Source of the DNA: Crocinitomicaceae bacterium
GTDB lineage: Bacteria > Bacteroidota > Bacteroidia > Flavobacteriales_D > Crocinitomicaceae
Length of the DNA stretch: 64,000 nucleotides
NCBI GenBank assembly: GCA_016719925.1
Contig: JADJYC010000001.1
Location: 5,275 to 69,274, forward strand
Direction of reading: 5' to 3'
Shown here: piece after piece, positions 47,230-57,843 of the stretch
Layout of the letters: each line of letters opens with the position of its first letter
Position numbering within the stretch: the stretch's first letter is position 1
Notes under the pieces: generated by a model
Database searches by the model: none
Told to the model about the DNA's origin: nothing
Seen by the model: the letters and a program-made list of their open reading frames with translations, nothing else
Position numbers and translations under genes: made by a program

Positions 47230-49497
47230 ATGGCATTTGACATTGAAATGATTAAAGAAGTGTACGCACGTTATCCTGAGCGCATTGCTGCCGCACGTAA
47301 AGTTGTCGGGAAACCGCTTACACTGAGTGAAAAAATTCTTTATGCTCACTTGTGGGACAATCCCAATACACAAGTTTTTGAGCGTGGAAAATCATATGTT
47401 GATTTTGCTCCTGATCGTGTTGCCATGCAGGATGCAACAGCTCAAATGGCGTTGCTTCAGTTTATGCAGGCAGGCAGAAAAAAAGTGGCTGTGCCTTCTA
47501 CCGCACACGCTGATCACCTGATTCAGGCTAAAGTTGGTGCTGATAAAGATTTACAGGATTCATTGAATAAAAATGATGAGGTATTTAATTTCCTTTCATC
47601 GGTTTGTAATAAATACGGAATTGGTTTTTGGAAACCAGGAGCAGGTATTATTCACCAGGTTGTTTTAGAAAATTACGCTTTTCCTGGCGGAATGATGATT
47701 GGAACTGACTCGCATACAGTAAATGCCGGCGGATTAGGAATGGTGGCAATTGGTGTTGGTGGTGCTGATGCGGTAGATGTAATGGCCGGGATGGCCTGGG
47801 AACTAAAATTCCCGAAATTAATAGGTGTAAAACTGACCGGAAAATTAAACGGATGGACTGCTCCAAAAGATGTCATTCTGAAAGTTGCCGGAATTACCAC
47901 TGTTGAAGGTGGAACAGGATGTATAGTTGAATATTTTGGTGAAGGTGCAAAATCACTTTCTTGCACTGGTAAAGGTACTATATGTAACATGGGCGCTGAA
48001 ATAGGAGCAACTACGTCTACATTTGGATATGATGATTCCATGCGCAGATATTTGAATGCAACAGGCCGTGCTGATGTTGTTGAACTGGCAGACAAAGTAG
48101 CAGAACATCTTACAGGTGATCCTGAAGTATATGCTGATCCTTCAAAATATTTTGATCAGGTAATTGAAATTGATCTTTCAACCTTGATGCCACACGTGAA
48201 CGGGCCATTTACTCCGGATCTTGCAACACCCATCAATGAACTTGCTGCAAAAGCAAAAGCAAACGGATGGCCGCTGAAAGTAGAGTGGGGATTGATTGGT
48301 TCGTGTACAAACTCATCTTATGAGGATCTTGCGCGGGCTGCTTCCATTGCTAAACAGGCAGTAGCTAAAGGATTGGAAACTAAAGCAGAATTCGGTATTA
48401 ATCCGGGATCGGAACAAGTAAGATATACAGCTGAAAGAGATGGTTTGCTTGATATCTTTAAAAATCTGAATACAAAAATCTTCACTAACGCTTGCGGACC
48501 ATGCATTGGACAATGGGACAGAGCAGGTGCTGACAAAGGAGAAAAAAATACAATCATCCATTCATTCAACAGAAACTTTTCAAAACGCGCTGACGGAAAT
48601 CCAAACACACATGCGTTTGTTGCCTCACCTGAGATTGTTGCTGCATTAGCTATTGCCGGAGATTTAGGATTTAATCCGCTGACTGATACATTAACCAACA
48701 GTAAAGGTGAGCAGGTAAAACTGGATCCGCCAACCGGAGATGAATTACCGGCTAAAGGTTTTGCAGTAGAAGATAACGGGTATCAGGCACCGGCTGCTGA
48801 TGGCAGTAAAGTTGATGTTTCAGTAAAACCAACTTCTGATCGTCTTCAGTTACTGGAGGAATTCCCGGCATGGAATGGTAAAAACGTGATGAGTGCAAAA
48901 CTCCTTATCAAAGTAAAAGGAAAATGTACCACAGATCATATTTCAATGGCCGGTCCATGGTTGAAATACCGCGGACACCTTGACAACATTTCAAACAATA
49001 TGCTGATAGGAGCTGTGAATGCTTTTGGTGGTGCAGTGAATCAGGTAACCAATCAATTGAATGGTGAAAAGGGAGAAGTTCCTGCAACAGCCCGTGCATA
49101 TAAGAAAGCAGGAGTTGCTTCAGTAGTTATTGGTGATCAGAATTACGGTGAAGGTTCTTCCAGAGAGCATGCCGCTATGGAGCCAAGACATCTTGGAGTA
49201 TTGGCAGTGATTGTAAAATCATTTGCACGTATTCATGAAACCAATCTTAAAAAACAGGGAATGCTTGCCTTGACTTTTGCAAATCAGGCTGACTGGGATA
49301 AAGTAATGGAAGATGATACATTGAATTTTACTGATCTGGAATCTTTTGCTCCGGGTAAACAAATCACCGTTCGTTTGGATCATAAAAATGGTTCATCAGA
49401 AGAAATAAAACTGAATCATACATACAACCAGCAGCAAATTGACTGGTTCAAAGCCGGATCAGCATTGAATCTGATTAAGAAGCAACATGTCGGTTAA
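47230..49497 (+). CDS. Aconitate hydratase
   Basis: TCA-cycle enzyme that interconverts citrate and isocitrate with a 4Fe-4S cluster. 755 residues, the length of the mitochondrial-type enzyme. Cluster cysteines are visible: GSCTNSSYED near residue 357 and ACGPCIGQW near 423. Other marks: GIIHQVVLENYAFPGGMMIGTDSHT near the start and GDQNYGEGSSREHAAMEPRHLG in the C-terminal swivel domain. Intact, in contrast to many neighbours. Followed by a terminator. Confidence 0.95.
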   Translation: MAFDIEMIKEVYARYPERIAAARKVVGKPLTLSEKILYAHLWDNPNTQVFERGKSYVDFAPDRVAMQDATAQMALLQFMQAGRKKVAVPSTAHADHLIQAKVGADKDLQDSLNKNDEVFNFLSSVCNKYGIGFWKPGAGIIHQVVLENYAFPGGMMIGTDSHTVNAGGLGMVAIGVGGADAVDVMAGMAWELKFPKLIGVKLTGKLNGWTAPKDVILKVAGITTVEGGTGCIVEYFGEGAKSLSCTGKGTICNMGAEIGATTSTFGYDDSMRRYLNATGRADVVELADKVAEHLTGDPEVYADPSKYFDQVIEIDLSTLMPHVNGPFTPDLATPINELAAKAKANGWPLKVEWGLIGSCTNSSYEDLARAASIAKQAVAKGLETKAEFGINPGSEQVRYTAERDGLLDIFKNLNTKIFTNACGPCIGQWDRAGADKGEKNTIIHSFNRNFSKRADGNPNTHAFVASPEIVAALAIAGDLGFNPLTDTLTNSKGEQVKLDPPTGDELPAKGFAVEDNGYQAPAADGSKVDVSVKPTSDRLQLLEEFPAWNGKNVMSAKLLIKVKGKCTTDHISMAGPWLKYRGHLDNISNNMLIGAVNAFGGAVNQVTNQLNGEKGEVPATARAYKKAGVASVVIGDQNYGEGSSREHAAMEPRHLGVLAVIVKSFARIHETNLKKQGMLALTFANQADWDKVMEDDTLNFTDLESFAPGKQITVRLDHKNGSSEEIKLNHTYNQQQIDWFKAGSALNLIKKQHVG

Positions 49498-49518
49498 TAA
49501 AAACTGAGTAATTAATTC

Positions 49519-49552
49519 AAAGGTTGTCTGCATTAAACAGGCAACCTTTTTT
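49519..49552 (+). terminator. Intrinsic terminator after aconitase gene
   Basis: Stem AAAGGTTGTCTG with loop CATTAAA and complementary arm CAGGCAACCTTT (one G-U pair), ending in T-rich sequence. Confidence 0.85.
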
Positions 49553-49563
49553 ATTTTGAATGC

Positions 49564-50394
49564 ATGAATTCACTGGCACTTTTTGAAGCGGGAGGAACAA
49601 AAACCACCTTATTGATTGATTCAGACGGATCAATTGTGCAATATACTTTGCCTGGTTTTAATCCAAACAGATACAGTGCGGATTTTGAAAATGAACTAAA
49701 AAAAATTGATCTTTCTGGAGTTACCAGAATTATATTTTACGGCAGCGGTCTCACATCCTCAGAAAACAAAAAAAAAGTTGAAGATATACTCAGACAATTT
49801 TCTCAGGCACCTTCAGAAATTTATGATGATCAGTTAGGTGCTGCAAGAGCAGTTTTTGGAAATGAAAAAGGATTGATTGCCATTATGGGAACTGGCGCCT
49901 TTGCTGCCTGGTATAATGGAAAGGAACTGGAAGAAAGAAGGGGAGGATATGGCTATTTGATTGATGATATTGGCGGCGGACTGGAATTAGGAAAATACAT
50001 TCTTTCACTCTGGTTGAATAATGATCTTCCTGAAAAATGTGATCAGTATTTAAATACAAAACTTGCTGTGGGTAAAGAAGAGTTTACAACCTGGTTTTAT
50101 AAAAATCCGGATTTGAAGTTGCTGGCAGAAATACCTAAAATGATTCATCCGTTTTTGAATGATGAAAAGCTGAAAAATTATATCCGTAACTATTTTAAAC
50201 TTTTTTTTGAGCGACACGTTGAGCCGGCTATATCCAAACATAAACCAGACACTATGGGAGTCATTGGCGGATTTGCAGATGCATTTGAGGAGCTTTTGTC
50301 TGAAACGGCTTCTGGTTTTGGTATTAAAAAACTTGTCATTTGCCGTGAACCGGGGTTAAAATTGTTTGATTATCACAGGCAGAAAGGGATTTAA
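49564..50394 (+). CDS. BadF/BadG-type sugar kinase (N-acetylglucosamine kinase-like)
   Basis: A 276-residue protein of the BadF/BadG/BcrA/BcrD ATPase family, close to N-acetylglucosamine kinases. Phosphate-1 loop LFEAGGTKTTLLI (residues 5-17), phosphate-2 loop IMGTGAFAAWY (about 107-117), and GGYGYLIDDIGGGLELGKY (about 125-143), which sits at the sugar site. It likely phosphorylates an amino sugar recovered from the wall, but substrate is inferred from the family. The actin-like ATPase fold is complete. Confidence 0.8.
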   Translation: MNSLALFEAGGTKTTLLIDSDGSIVQYTLPGFNPNRYSADFENELKKIDLSGVTRIIFYGSGLTSSENKKKVEDILRQFSQAPSEIYDDQLGAARAVFGNEKGLIAIMGTGAFAAWYNGKELEERRGGYGYLIDDIGGGLELGKYILSLWLNNDLPEKCDQYLNTKLAVGKEEFTTWFYKNPDLKLLAEIPKMIHPFLNDEKLKNYIRNYFKLFFERHVEPAISKHKPDTMGVIGGFADAFEELLSETASGFGIKKLVICREPGLKLFDYHRQKGI

Positions 50395-50520
50395 ACCTGA
50401 AAACTGTAACCGTATAACCTTATAAACGTAAATTTTGTCTACAGGAATTTGACTTTAGTAGAATTTCTGAATCATATTCCGGATTAATTCGGATATTTAT
50501 ACTGTATAACAGACTTGCCT

Positions 50521-50925
50521 ATGGAAGCATTACGTATACCATCTACAATTAAGACGCCTGAGGTACTATTTGATCCAACTCACCAGGTTTTTGAAATTAA
50601 AGGAAAATCTATTCCTGACGATGCTGAGGATTTTTACGCCGCAGTTTTGCAATGGTTTGAAGACTATGTCGCCAATCCCTGTGAAAATACGATTCTCAAA
50701 ATTGATCTGGAATACTTTAACATCTCTTCTTCTAAACGCCTTCTTTTTCTGCTCTACAAGTTAAATGAACTTAAAGCAAAAAATAAAACTGTACGCGTTC
50801 AATGGCTCTATAATGAGGAAGACGAAGACATGTTTGAAGTCGGCCAGGATTACGCATTTATGGTGAAAGTTCCGTTTGATTTTATCAGCTACACAATGAA
50901 CCAGAGAAATGCCGTGGTGGCTTAA
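50521..50925 (+). CDS. SiaC-family regulatory phosphoprotein (DUF1987)
   Basis: A 134-residue DUF1987 protein. Motif IDLEYFNISSSKRLLFLLYKLNELK (about residues 60-84) matches the SiaC family, in which a Thr or Ser in the middle is phosphorylated. In Pseudomonas SiaC acts with the kinase SiaB and phosphatase SiaA to control aggregation through c-di-GMP synthesis. Here no SiaA or SiaB neighbour is seen, so the partner must lie elsewhere. ATG 50521 chosen over the TTG at 50515. Confidence 0.78.
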   Translation: MEALRIPSTIKTPEVLFDPTHQVFEIKGKSIPDDAEDFYAAVLQWFEDYVANPCENTILKIDLEYFNISSSKRLLFLLYKLNELKAKNKTVRVQWLYNEEDEDMFEVGQDYAFMVKVPFDFISYTMNQRNAVVA

Positions 50926-50945
50926 ATTTATTGTTTGAATAATTC

Positions 50946-50972
50946 AACCCAGCCCGCAAGGCTGGGTTTTTT
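50946..50972 (+). terminator. Intrinsic terminator after SiaC-like gene
   Basis: Stem AACCCAGCC with loop CGCAA and complementary arm, ending in a T-tract. Confidence 0.85.
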
Positions 50973-51052
50973 GTTTCTGTTAATTTATCTGAATAACCTG
51001 CATGATTTTGCCTTCTTGTCTTTTGAGACTCTGTTAAATTAAGATATTGTTT

Positions 51053-51060
51053 TACTTTTG
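51053..51060 (+). promoter_or_regulatory. -7 box upstream of OmpH-like gene
   Basis: TACTTTTG fits TAnnTTTG. The leader to ATG 51092 is about 25 bases. No -33 TTTG is at the expected distance. Confidence 0.4.
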
Positions 51061-51091
51061 TGTCCTTCTATAATAAGTTTAAAACACAGTC

Positions 51092-51750
51092 ATGCAGAAT
51101 AACGCCAGCAAATTAGCCGTAATATCTTTGGTACTGAATTTCATACTGATCATTGCGGTTTTGATTCTATTTGTAAAAATGCCTTCAGGTTCGTCTTCAG
51201 AAGCAGATAATGGAGAGCCTGTTGATACAACAGATCTGACTGCTCTTCATGAAAAAGGAGAAGGAGCAGTAGTTGTTTATTATCAGTCTGATTCATTGAA
51301 CACACGTTGTAAATTTGTAATTGATCTTCAGAAAGAAATCATGGACGCACAAGTAAATGCTGAAGCCAGACTAAAATCCAAACAGGATGAACTGATGCGA
51401 TGGGACAAAAAATGGCAGGACAAAGGTCCGCTTTTATCATCAGAACAAGAACAATACATGGCTGAAGGTCAGAAAAACAAGAAGAACTGATGATGCTTCA
51501 GCAGCAGCTTGAGCAGGAACTTTTTGATACCCAAAACAGACTTACATTAACAGGAGTTACACGTATTCAGAAATACTGCAGAGACCTTGCTCTTACAAAA
51601 GGATATGATTATGTGCTAAGTTATCAGCTGGGTGGTCAGGTACTTTTCTGTAATCCAAAAATGGATATCACAGATGAACTGATCAATACCATGAATGCTG
51701 ATTACGATTCCACTTCTGCTTCTGCAACAGTTGAACCTGCTGTCAATTAA
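51092..51750 (+). CDS. OmpH/Skp-family periplasmic chaperone (frameshift)
   Basis: A protein of about 219 residues with an N-terminal membrane segment (about residues 8-28) and a long coiled-coil arm (FVIDLQKEIMDAQVNAEARLKSKQDELMRW), typical of OmpH/Skp chaperones that carry unfolded outer-membrane proteins. A missing A in the A-run near 51475 separates the frame ending QKNKKN from the rest; in the repaired frame QKKQEELMMLQQQLEQELFD continues, and YDYVLSYQ with QVLFCNPKMDIT give the C-terminal OmpH block. Stop codon overlaps the next ATG by one base. Confidence 0.8.
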
Positions 51751-52301
51751 TGCTGATTGCCCGCCGTACCAAAGAAAACAATATCGCTGAACATGTGCTT
51801 TACATGTTTCAGATTGAAGACCTTATCCGGGCAAATAATTTTGATTCCGATACCATCATTCATACCATCATTGAACCTCAGATAAAACAAGAGGAATTGA
51901 TTGCTGAATACCGTCAATGGTATGACGGCCTAATCAAACAAATGAAATATGAAGGCGTTACGGTTAAAGGTCATATCTCAGAGCTGAATGAAATTCTGAT
52001 GGAGCTGTTGCTGCTTCACAATACGCTGGTCAACATCATGCATCAGGCAAAATATCTTGAATTGTTTGAAAAAGCGTTACCTGCATTAAAAGATTTTCAG
52101 AAGAAAAGTAATGCGGCCAATATCAATCTGGTTGAAGTTGGCTTTAATGCGTTATACAGCAAACTCATTCTTAAACTTAAAGGGCAGGCTTTTTCTGAAG
52201 CAACTGAAATGGCATTTACCCACATATCTGAGATGCTTGGATATCTTGCCATGTATTACAAAAAGATGAAAAAAGGCGAACTCAATTTTGCCAATAACTG
52301 A
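51750..52301 (+). CDS. DUF4924 family protein
   Basis: A 183-residue, mostly helical soluble protein. The start MLIARRTKENNIAEHVLYMFQIEDLIR is the DUF4924 signature; TIIEPQIKQEELIAEYRQWYDGLIKQMK and HISELNEILMELLLLHNTL follow. The family is confined to Bacteroidota and has no known function. Its ATG shares one base with the stop of the OmpH-like gene (TAATG), so the two are translationally coupled. Confidence 0.8.
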   Translation: MLIARRTKENNIAEHVLYMFQIEDLIRANNFDSDTIIHTIIEPQIKQEELIAEYRQWYDGLIKQMKYEGVTVKGHISELNEILMELLLLHNTLVNIMHQAKYLELFEKALPALKDFQKKSNAANINLVEVGFNALYSKLILKLKGQAFSEATEMAFTHISEMLGYLAMYYKKMKKGELNFANN

Positions 52302-52407
52302 TTCTCCTTTTTTTAACCTCCTTTAAGATTTGACAAACAATATGCGCCCGGTATATGCGTTTCTGGTGAGGTATTATTGATTAGTTTCGTACCAGAATTT
52401 AAACAGA

Positions 52408-53329
52408 TTGCTTGATCCGTTTTTATATTATTGTCTGACAGTTCCAATTGGAAACCTGCCGCTGTTTATTATATACGGCTTGTTTGATGTTTTTTATCTT
52501 TTGCTCAGAACAATTATTCCCTACAGGAAAAAGTAGTTCTCACAAATCTGCAAAATTCATTTCCTGATTATTCTGAAAAAGAAATTAAACGGACAAAAAT
52601 CAAGTTCTATGGTTTTTTACGGATCTGTTTGCTGAGTCTGTAAAGAACTTGTTTATCAGCCGTAAAAATCTTGCTAAGCGCATGACGGTAAGAAACCCAG
52701 AGGTAATTGAACAGTTTTATGATCAGGGAAAAAGTGTGATTCTGCTTTCATCACATTTCAACAACTGGGAATTTCTTATTACTGCGCAAAGTTTACTTTT
52801 TCGTTTTCAGGCGGTAGGAATTGGTTCTCCTTTATCAAACAAATACTGGGATAAAAAAATTACTCAACGCCGTGAACGATTTGGTATGAAAGTCGTTCAT
52901 GCCGACAATTATAAACAAGAATTGAAAAAGCTCAGCGGAAAACCAACTGCAACGCTGGTGCTTGGTGATCAGTCGCCCGGCAAAGCTGAAAACTGTTACT
53001 GGACAAAATTCCTGAATCAGGAAACAGCATTTTATTTTGGAGCAGAATATATAGCCAATGAATTTGATATGCCGATCATCAGCGGAATTATTCATCGGGT
53101 TGGAAGAGGGAAATACGAATTGGAACTGAAGCTCATTACTGCAAATCCCAGAATGGAACAATATGGTTTTATCACACAATCATACATTTCTAACCTTGAA
53201 CTGGCAATCATTCAGGAACCGCAATTCTGGCTCTGGTCACACAAACGCTGGAAAAAAGAAGTCCCTGAAAACCTGAATGAAGTCAAACTTGCCCACAGGG
53301 AAAGATTTTATAAGAGATTCAGGCATTGA
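52408..53329 (+). CDS. Lipid A-type acyltransferase (LpxL/HtrB family, frameshifts)
   Basis: Membrane acyltransferase of about 308 residues that adds a secondary acyl chain to lipid A or similar glycolipid. N-terminal membrane helix with IIYGLFDVFYLLLRTIIPYRKKVVLTNLQNSFPDYSEKEIK; the catalytic His of HxxxxD/E is visible in SSHFNNWE (about residue 130); NPEVIEQFYDQGKSVILLSSH and LGDQSPGKAENCYW follow. A missing A near 52534 and a missing T near 52614 break the frame. The start is uncertain: TTG 52408 is used because earlier sequence has stops; an ATG at 52342 is in frame but meets a stop. Confidence 0.75.
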
Positions 53330-53330
53330 T

Positions 53331-53948
53331 TTATTCTCCTTTGGGAAATCCAGGAGTTTTCATCACATTTTTTGCCTGTTCCACATGTCTTTCATTGTGA
53401 TAGGAAACCAGCTGAAATGCATCACCTAATCTGAGTTTTATTAGTGTGGTAACAGCCAGAGAACACTTTGCTTTGCGGATGTTGATGAATCTCGATTCAG
53501 CAATAATTTTCAGCATTTCATCCTGATAATCTAAAAAATCCTGTACAGCATTTTCAGTTTTAAGCGTAGCATTAACCAAAGGATTGTAATCCTTAGCAGC
53601 CTTTAACCGACGTTTCACATTTTTTACTTTACCAAGTTTTACAGCAAGTATTGAAGCTGTACCAAGCGGACTGCTGACAAAGTATTCACCGGGCGTGCGG
53701 AACCGTGTATTTTTTATCCGTTCTTTAAAAACCGGAATATAGAAACTGTAATAGGCATTCAGGTGAGCAAGGCACTGTGCAATGCTCCACGCACGTTCAT
53801 TCGGTTTCCAAAATAATTGTTCAGGAGTTAGAGCGGTAAAATTGGCTCTTACTTCTTCACTCAGATGCAAAGTAAGATCACTCACACGCTTAAGCAATTC
53901 ACTCACGCGGGTTTTCTTAATGTTGATATTGCTGAGTACGTTGGTCAT
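53331..53948 (-). CDS. DinB-family protein
   Basis: A 205-residue helical protein of the DinB superfamily, four-helix bundles that bind a metal through three His residues. Visible: NERAWSIAQCLAHLNAYYSFY (about residues 50-70) and RLGDAFQLVSYHNERHVEQAKNVM (about 173-196). The His of CLAHL and the two His of YHNERH match the metal triad. Functions vary and include thiol transfer; the substrate is unknown. Ends 1 base from the acyltransferase gene on the other strand. Confidence 0.85.
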   Translation of the reverse strand: MTNVLSNINIKKTRVSELLKRVSDLTLHLSEEVRANFTALTPEQLFWKPNERAWSIAQCLAHLNAYYSFYIPVFKERIKNTRFRTPGEYFVSSPLGTASILAVKLGKVKNVKRRLKAAKDYNPLVNATLKTENAVQDFLDYQDEMLKIIAESRFINIRKAKCSLAVTTLIKLRLGDAFQLVSYHNERHVEQAKNVMKTPGFPKGE

Positions 53949-54088
53949 GGTTGCCAGATGATGTAAATATATTGCAAATAAGCCAAACCCGTAAATGTGA
54001 ATCTCGAAATTATTGAAAATGTCTTGTCTATAACTTTTTAAGGAACATCGTGTAAGTTTTTTTTACCTTCATCGTCAGATAGAAATCA

Positions 54089-55433
54089 GTGCATAAAAAT
54101 TTGTCAAAAACAGTCATCATAGGGAATGGAATTGCCGGTATAACCGCTGCACGGCAAATACGTAAAAAATCCAATCAGGAGATTTTGATTATTTCAGGTG
54201 AATCAACACATTTTTTTTCACGAACAGCATTGATGTATGTGTACATGGGACACATGCGCTGGGATGATATCAAACCTTATGAAGACTGGTTCTGGAAGAA
54301 AAATAAAATCGACCTTGAATTTGACTGGGTGTCTGAAGTTGATTTTCAGGATAAAATCGTTCACACCAGATCAGGAAAAAAAATAAAATACGATAAACTT
54401 ATATTGGCCTTAGGATCAAAACCTAATAAATTCGGTTGGCCGGGTCAGGAACTTAATCATGTTCAGGGTCTATATTCCAAACAAGATCTCGAAAGTCTGC
54501 AGTCATTAACTCCACAAATTAAAAAAGCAGTTATTGTTGGTGGAGGATTGATAGGAATTGAGCTGGCAGAAATGCTGCTCTCAAAAAATATTCAGGTTAC
54601 TTTTCTTATCAGAGAAAAAAATTCTGGAACAATGTATTGCCTGATCAGGATGCGGAATTTATAACCAGACACATCCAAAAACATCCTGTCAATCTGAAGT
54701 TTGAAACTGAACTTGCTGAAATAATAAATGACGGAAATGGAAATGCCTGCGGTGTGATAACAAAATCCGGTGAAAAAATTTCCTGTGATTTTGTTGGACT
54801 GACAGCTGGTGTAACGCCAAATATTGATCTGGTAAAGAATTCAATCTTAAAGACAGCAAAAGGAATTATAGTCAATCAGTATTTAGAAACATCGGTAAGT
54901 GACGTTTACGCTATAGGTGATTGTGCAGAGATTTCAGAACCACCTGCCGGAAGAAAAGCAATTGAACAGGTTTGGTATATCGGCAGAATGATGGGTGAAA
55001 CAGTGGCAGATACCATTTGCGGAATAAGAAAAGCATATAATCCAGGTCCATGGTTCAATTCAGCCAAATTTTTTGATGTCGAGTATCAGACGTATGGAAA
55101 TGTTCCTGCCGCATTGAATGAAAATATGGATGAATTTTTCTGGCAGCATCCTTCAATAGAAAAATGCCTGCATATCGTTTGGAAAAAGATACATCTGAAT
55201 TTACAGGAATAAATGTTTTCGGAATTCGTATGAGACATGAGTTATTTGATCAGTGGCTTAGAAATAAGGCCACTGTACAGGAGGTAATGGCAAATCTTGC
55301 GGCAGCCAATTTTGATCCCGAATTTTATGCTTCGCATGAGCTTGAAATCATCAGTATGTTTAATAGTCAGAAAGGATTGAATGTTGTTCCTGCAAAAAAA
55401 GTCTGGTGGCAAAAATTGATTAAGTCGTCATGA
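54089..55433 (+). CDS. FAD/NAD-dependent pyridine nucleotide oxidoreductase (two frameshifts)
   Basis: A two-dinucleotide-fold flavoprotein of about 448 residues. FAD motif VIIGNGIAGITAARQI at residues 8-23; NAD motif AVIVGGGLIGIELAEML near 150-166; the second FAD motif VYAIGDCAEI near 270. It looks like a ferredoxin- or nitrite-reductase-type oxidoreductase. A missing A near 54620 and another near 55161 split it into three; repaired, the C-terminus reads EKMPAYRLEKDTSEFTGINV. GTG start. Its stop overlaps the start of the next gene (polyferredoxin) by 4 bases, so they likely form an electron-transfer pair. Confidence 0.82.
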
Positions 55434-57021
55434 AAAGTCTCAGACAAACAGGTTTGATTGTATTTCTTATTTCGCTGAGCATTTTCAGTGCGGTGAATTT
55501 TACAGGTCGTTTTTTGCTTACAGATGAAATCCTGAAAACAAAACTTTCTGATACTGAATATGCCAATCTGAAAAATAATTTTGCCTCGGAAGTTTTAAAC
55601 AAAGAATATTCATCTTCCTGGTCAATGGCATCAGAAATTATTGCCGTTTATGATAAAAAAAATCAGGAATTTATAAATGCAAAAGAGTGGGACAAAGTGA
55701 TGTACACTCCATCAAAAGACATTGCTTTTAAATTGGTCAGAGCATCAGCAAACGGATGGATAACTGAAAATAAACTGCTTCTTTTTCTTTTGACGTTTGG
55801 ATTGGGAATAATCGGCTCGCTGATGTTTATTCTGTCTGAACTTAAAATTCATCCGGTAGCCGGAATCAAGAATAATGGAATTTTTCAGAACGCATCAACT
55901 AACAGAGGATGGATTGGAATAGTAACATTTATTTTTCTCACCGGTTTTTATATACTGCTTTATTTCTACCCGTATGCGCTTATTAATTCAGCGATGATTA
56001 CTGATCCGGTCAAGCATCTGTTCAATCCAAATGAAAATGCATCACAATGGTTTTTGTATGGATTTATGTATTGTGTGGTGATGTTAGTGATGGGGATAAA
56101 AATGATCATCAAATACCGTCACAATAATTATCAGATTGTTCGAACAACCGTAGTTGTTTTTTTTCAGTTGATTTTTGCATTTCTGCTGATTGAAATTCTG
56201 CCGTTGTTTAATTTGCCGGCCAGAGATTTGAAAAGTGCCTGGCCGTTGGATTATACTTTTTTATTTGAGTGGAATGTGCAGGAATTAATTGCTGCAGGAC
56301 ACTTTGGCAAATTTGTTTTTGTATGGGGAATCATTCTTTCTCTTGTCATAATACCTGTGATGGTTTATTTCTTTGGAAAAAGATGGTATTGTTCATGGGT
56401 ATGCGGTTGCGGCGGTTTGGCTGAAACACTGGGTGATCCTTACAGACATCTTTCAAATAAAAAACTTTGGGCCTGGAAATTAGAAAGATGGTTGGTGCAT
56501 GGAGTACTTGTTTTTGCAATTCTGATGACAATTTTTACGGGGTATGTTACCTGGCAGATTATCAAGAATCCAGGTTCCGAAATTACTGATCGTATTTTCG
56601 GAATTTCTGTTTATGATTTCAGAGCGGCTTATGGATTTTTAATTGGTTCCATTTTCGCAGGGGTAATCGGGACAGGTTTTTATCCTGTTTTCGGAAACAG
56701 AACCTGGTGCAGATTCGGCTGTCCTTTGGCAGCCTACATGGGAATTATTCAACGTTTCAAATCACGTTTCAGAATTACAACCAATGGAGGTCAGTGCATT
56801 TCATGCGGTAATTGTTCTGCATATTGTGAGCAGGGAATTGATGTAAGAGCTTACGCCCAAAAGGTCAGAATATTGTCAGATCATCATGTGTAGGTTGCGG
56901 AATTTGTGCGTCGGTTTGTCCGCGAGGTGTATTAAAACTTGAAAACGGCCCTGAAGAAAACAGATTCGGAAATGAAGGACCTATTGTGCTGGGGAATAAT
57001 GGATTTGAATTGAAGGACTAA
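55430..57021 (+). CDS. Membrane-bound 4Fe-4S polyferredoxin (NapH/NosR-like; frameshift)
   Basis: A membrane electron-transfer protein of about 530 residues. About six membrane segments carry two Cys-rich loops: WYCSWVCGCGGLAETLGD and WCRFGCPLAAYMG. At the C-terminus are two 4Fe-4S sites: CISCGNCSAYCEQG and, after the frame break, CVGCGICASVCPRGV. A missing A near 56860 splits the gene; the published-looking stop at 56893 is an artefact and the true end is 57021. Similar to NapH/NosR/RdxA-type quinol or FMN-linked ferredoxins. Overlaps the oxidoreductase by 4 bases. Confidence 0.83.
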
Positions 57022-57150
57022 GAGAAAAGTGTTGAGTTTGTGATTTGTTCTTTTTGAATTTTGTTTTTTTTTCAATTTTGAATTTTGACATTTTATCATT
57101 AAAGATTTAGACCTTTAGAATTTTTAGACCTTTAGTATTTATAATCCCCA

Positions 57151-57843
57151 TTGCCTCCACAAAAAATCATAGTAATCATTCCCGCTGTCAATGAAGAAAA
57201 TTCAATTGGAAAAGTTGTAAATGAAATTCCAAAAGATCTGATATCTGAAATCATTGTGTGCAATAATGGTTCTTCTGATAATACGGAGATAGTTGCAAAA
57301 AATTCCGGCGCGACAGTATTGAATGAAAACAGAAAAGGATATGGCTGGGCTTGTCTGAAAGGTATGGAGTATGCTTCGAAGATGAGTTCGAAACCAGATA
57401 TCGTTGTCTTTATTGATGGAGATTATTCTGATTATCCGCAGGAAATGATTCAGGTGGTGCAGCCCATTTTGGAAGGAAATTTTGATTTTGTGATTGGTTC
57501 GAGAGCATTGGGCAAACGTCAGAAGGGTTCCATGACATTTCCACAAATTTTTGGAAACTGGCTGGCAACAAAACTGATGCGCTTATTTCATCGGGTTAAA
57601 TATTCTGATCTGGGACCTTTCAGGGCAATTCGTTTTGATGCTCTAATGGCACTTGGTATGAAAGATAAAACTTATGGATGGACCATTGAAATGCAGATCA
57701 AAGCAGCAAAAAACAAATTGCGCATTACTGAAGTTGCGGTTAACTATAAAAAGAGAATTGGAGTTTCTAAGGTTTCTGGAACTGTGAAAGGAACTATACT
57801 TGCAGGTTACAAAATCATTCTCACAATATTTAAATATTTGTAA
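57151..57843 (+). CDS. Family 2 glycosyltransferase (polyprenyl-phosphate-type)
   Basis: A 230-residue GT2 protein like dolichyl/undecaprenyl-phosphate mannosyl- or glucosyltransferases, which make a lipid-linked sugar donor. Visible: KIIVIIPAVNEENSIGKVVNEI, NNGSSDNTEIV, VFIDGDYSDYP (DxD motif about residues 90-100), and VIGSRALGK (about 115). TTG start; the next gene's ATG overlaps its stop by one base. Confidence 0.82.
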   Translation: MPPQKIIVIIPAVNEENSIGKVVNEIPKDLISEIIVCNNGSSDNTEIVAKNSGATVLNENRKGYGWACLKGMEYASKMSSKPDIVVFIDGDYSDYPQEMIQVVQPILEGNFDFVIGSRALGKRQKGSMTFPQIFGNWLATKLMRLFHRVKYSDLGPFRAIRFDALMALGMKDKTYGWTIEMQIKAAKNKLRITEVAVNYKKRIGVSKVSGTVKGTILAGYKIILTIFKYL

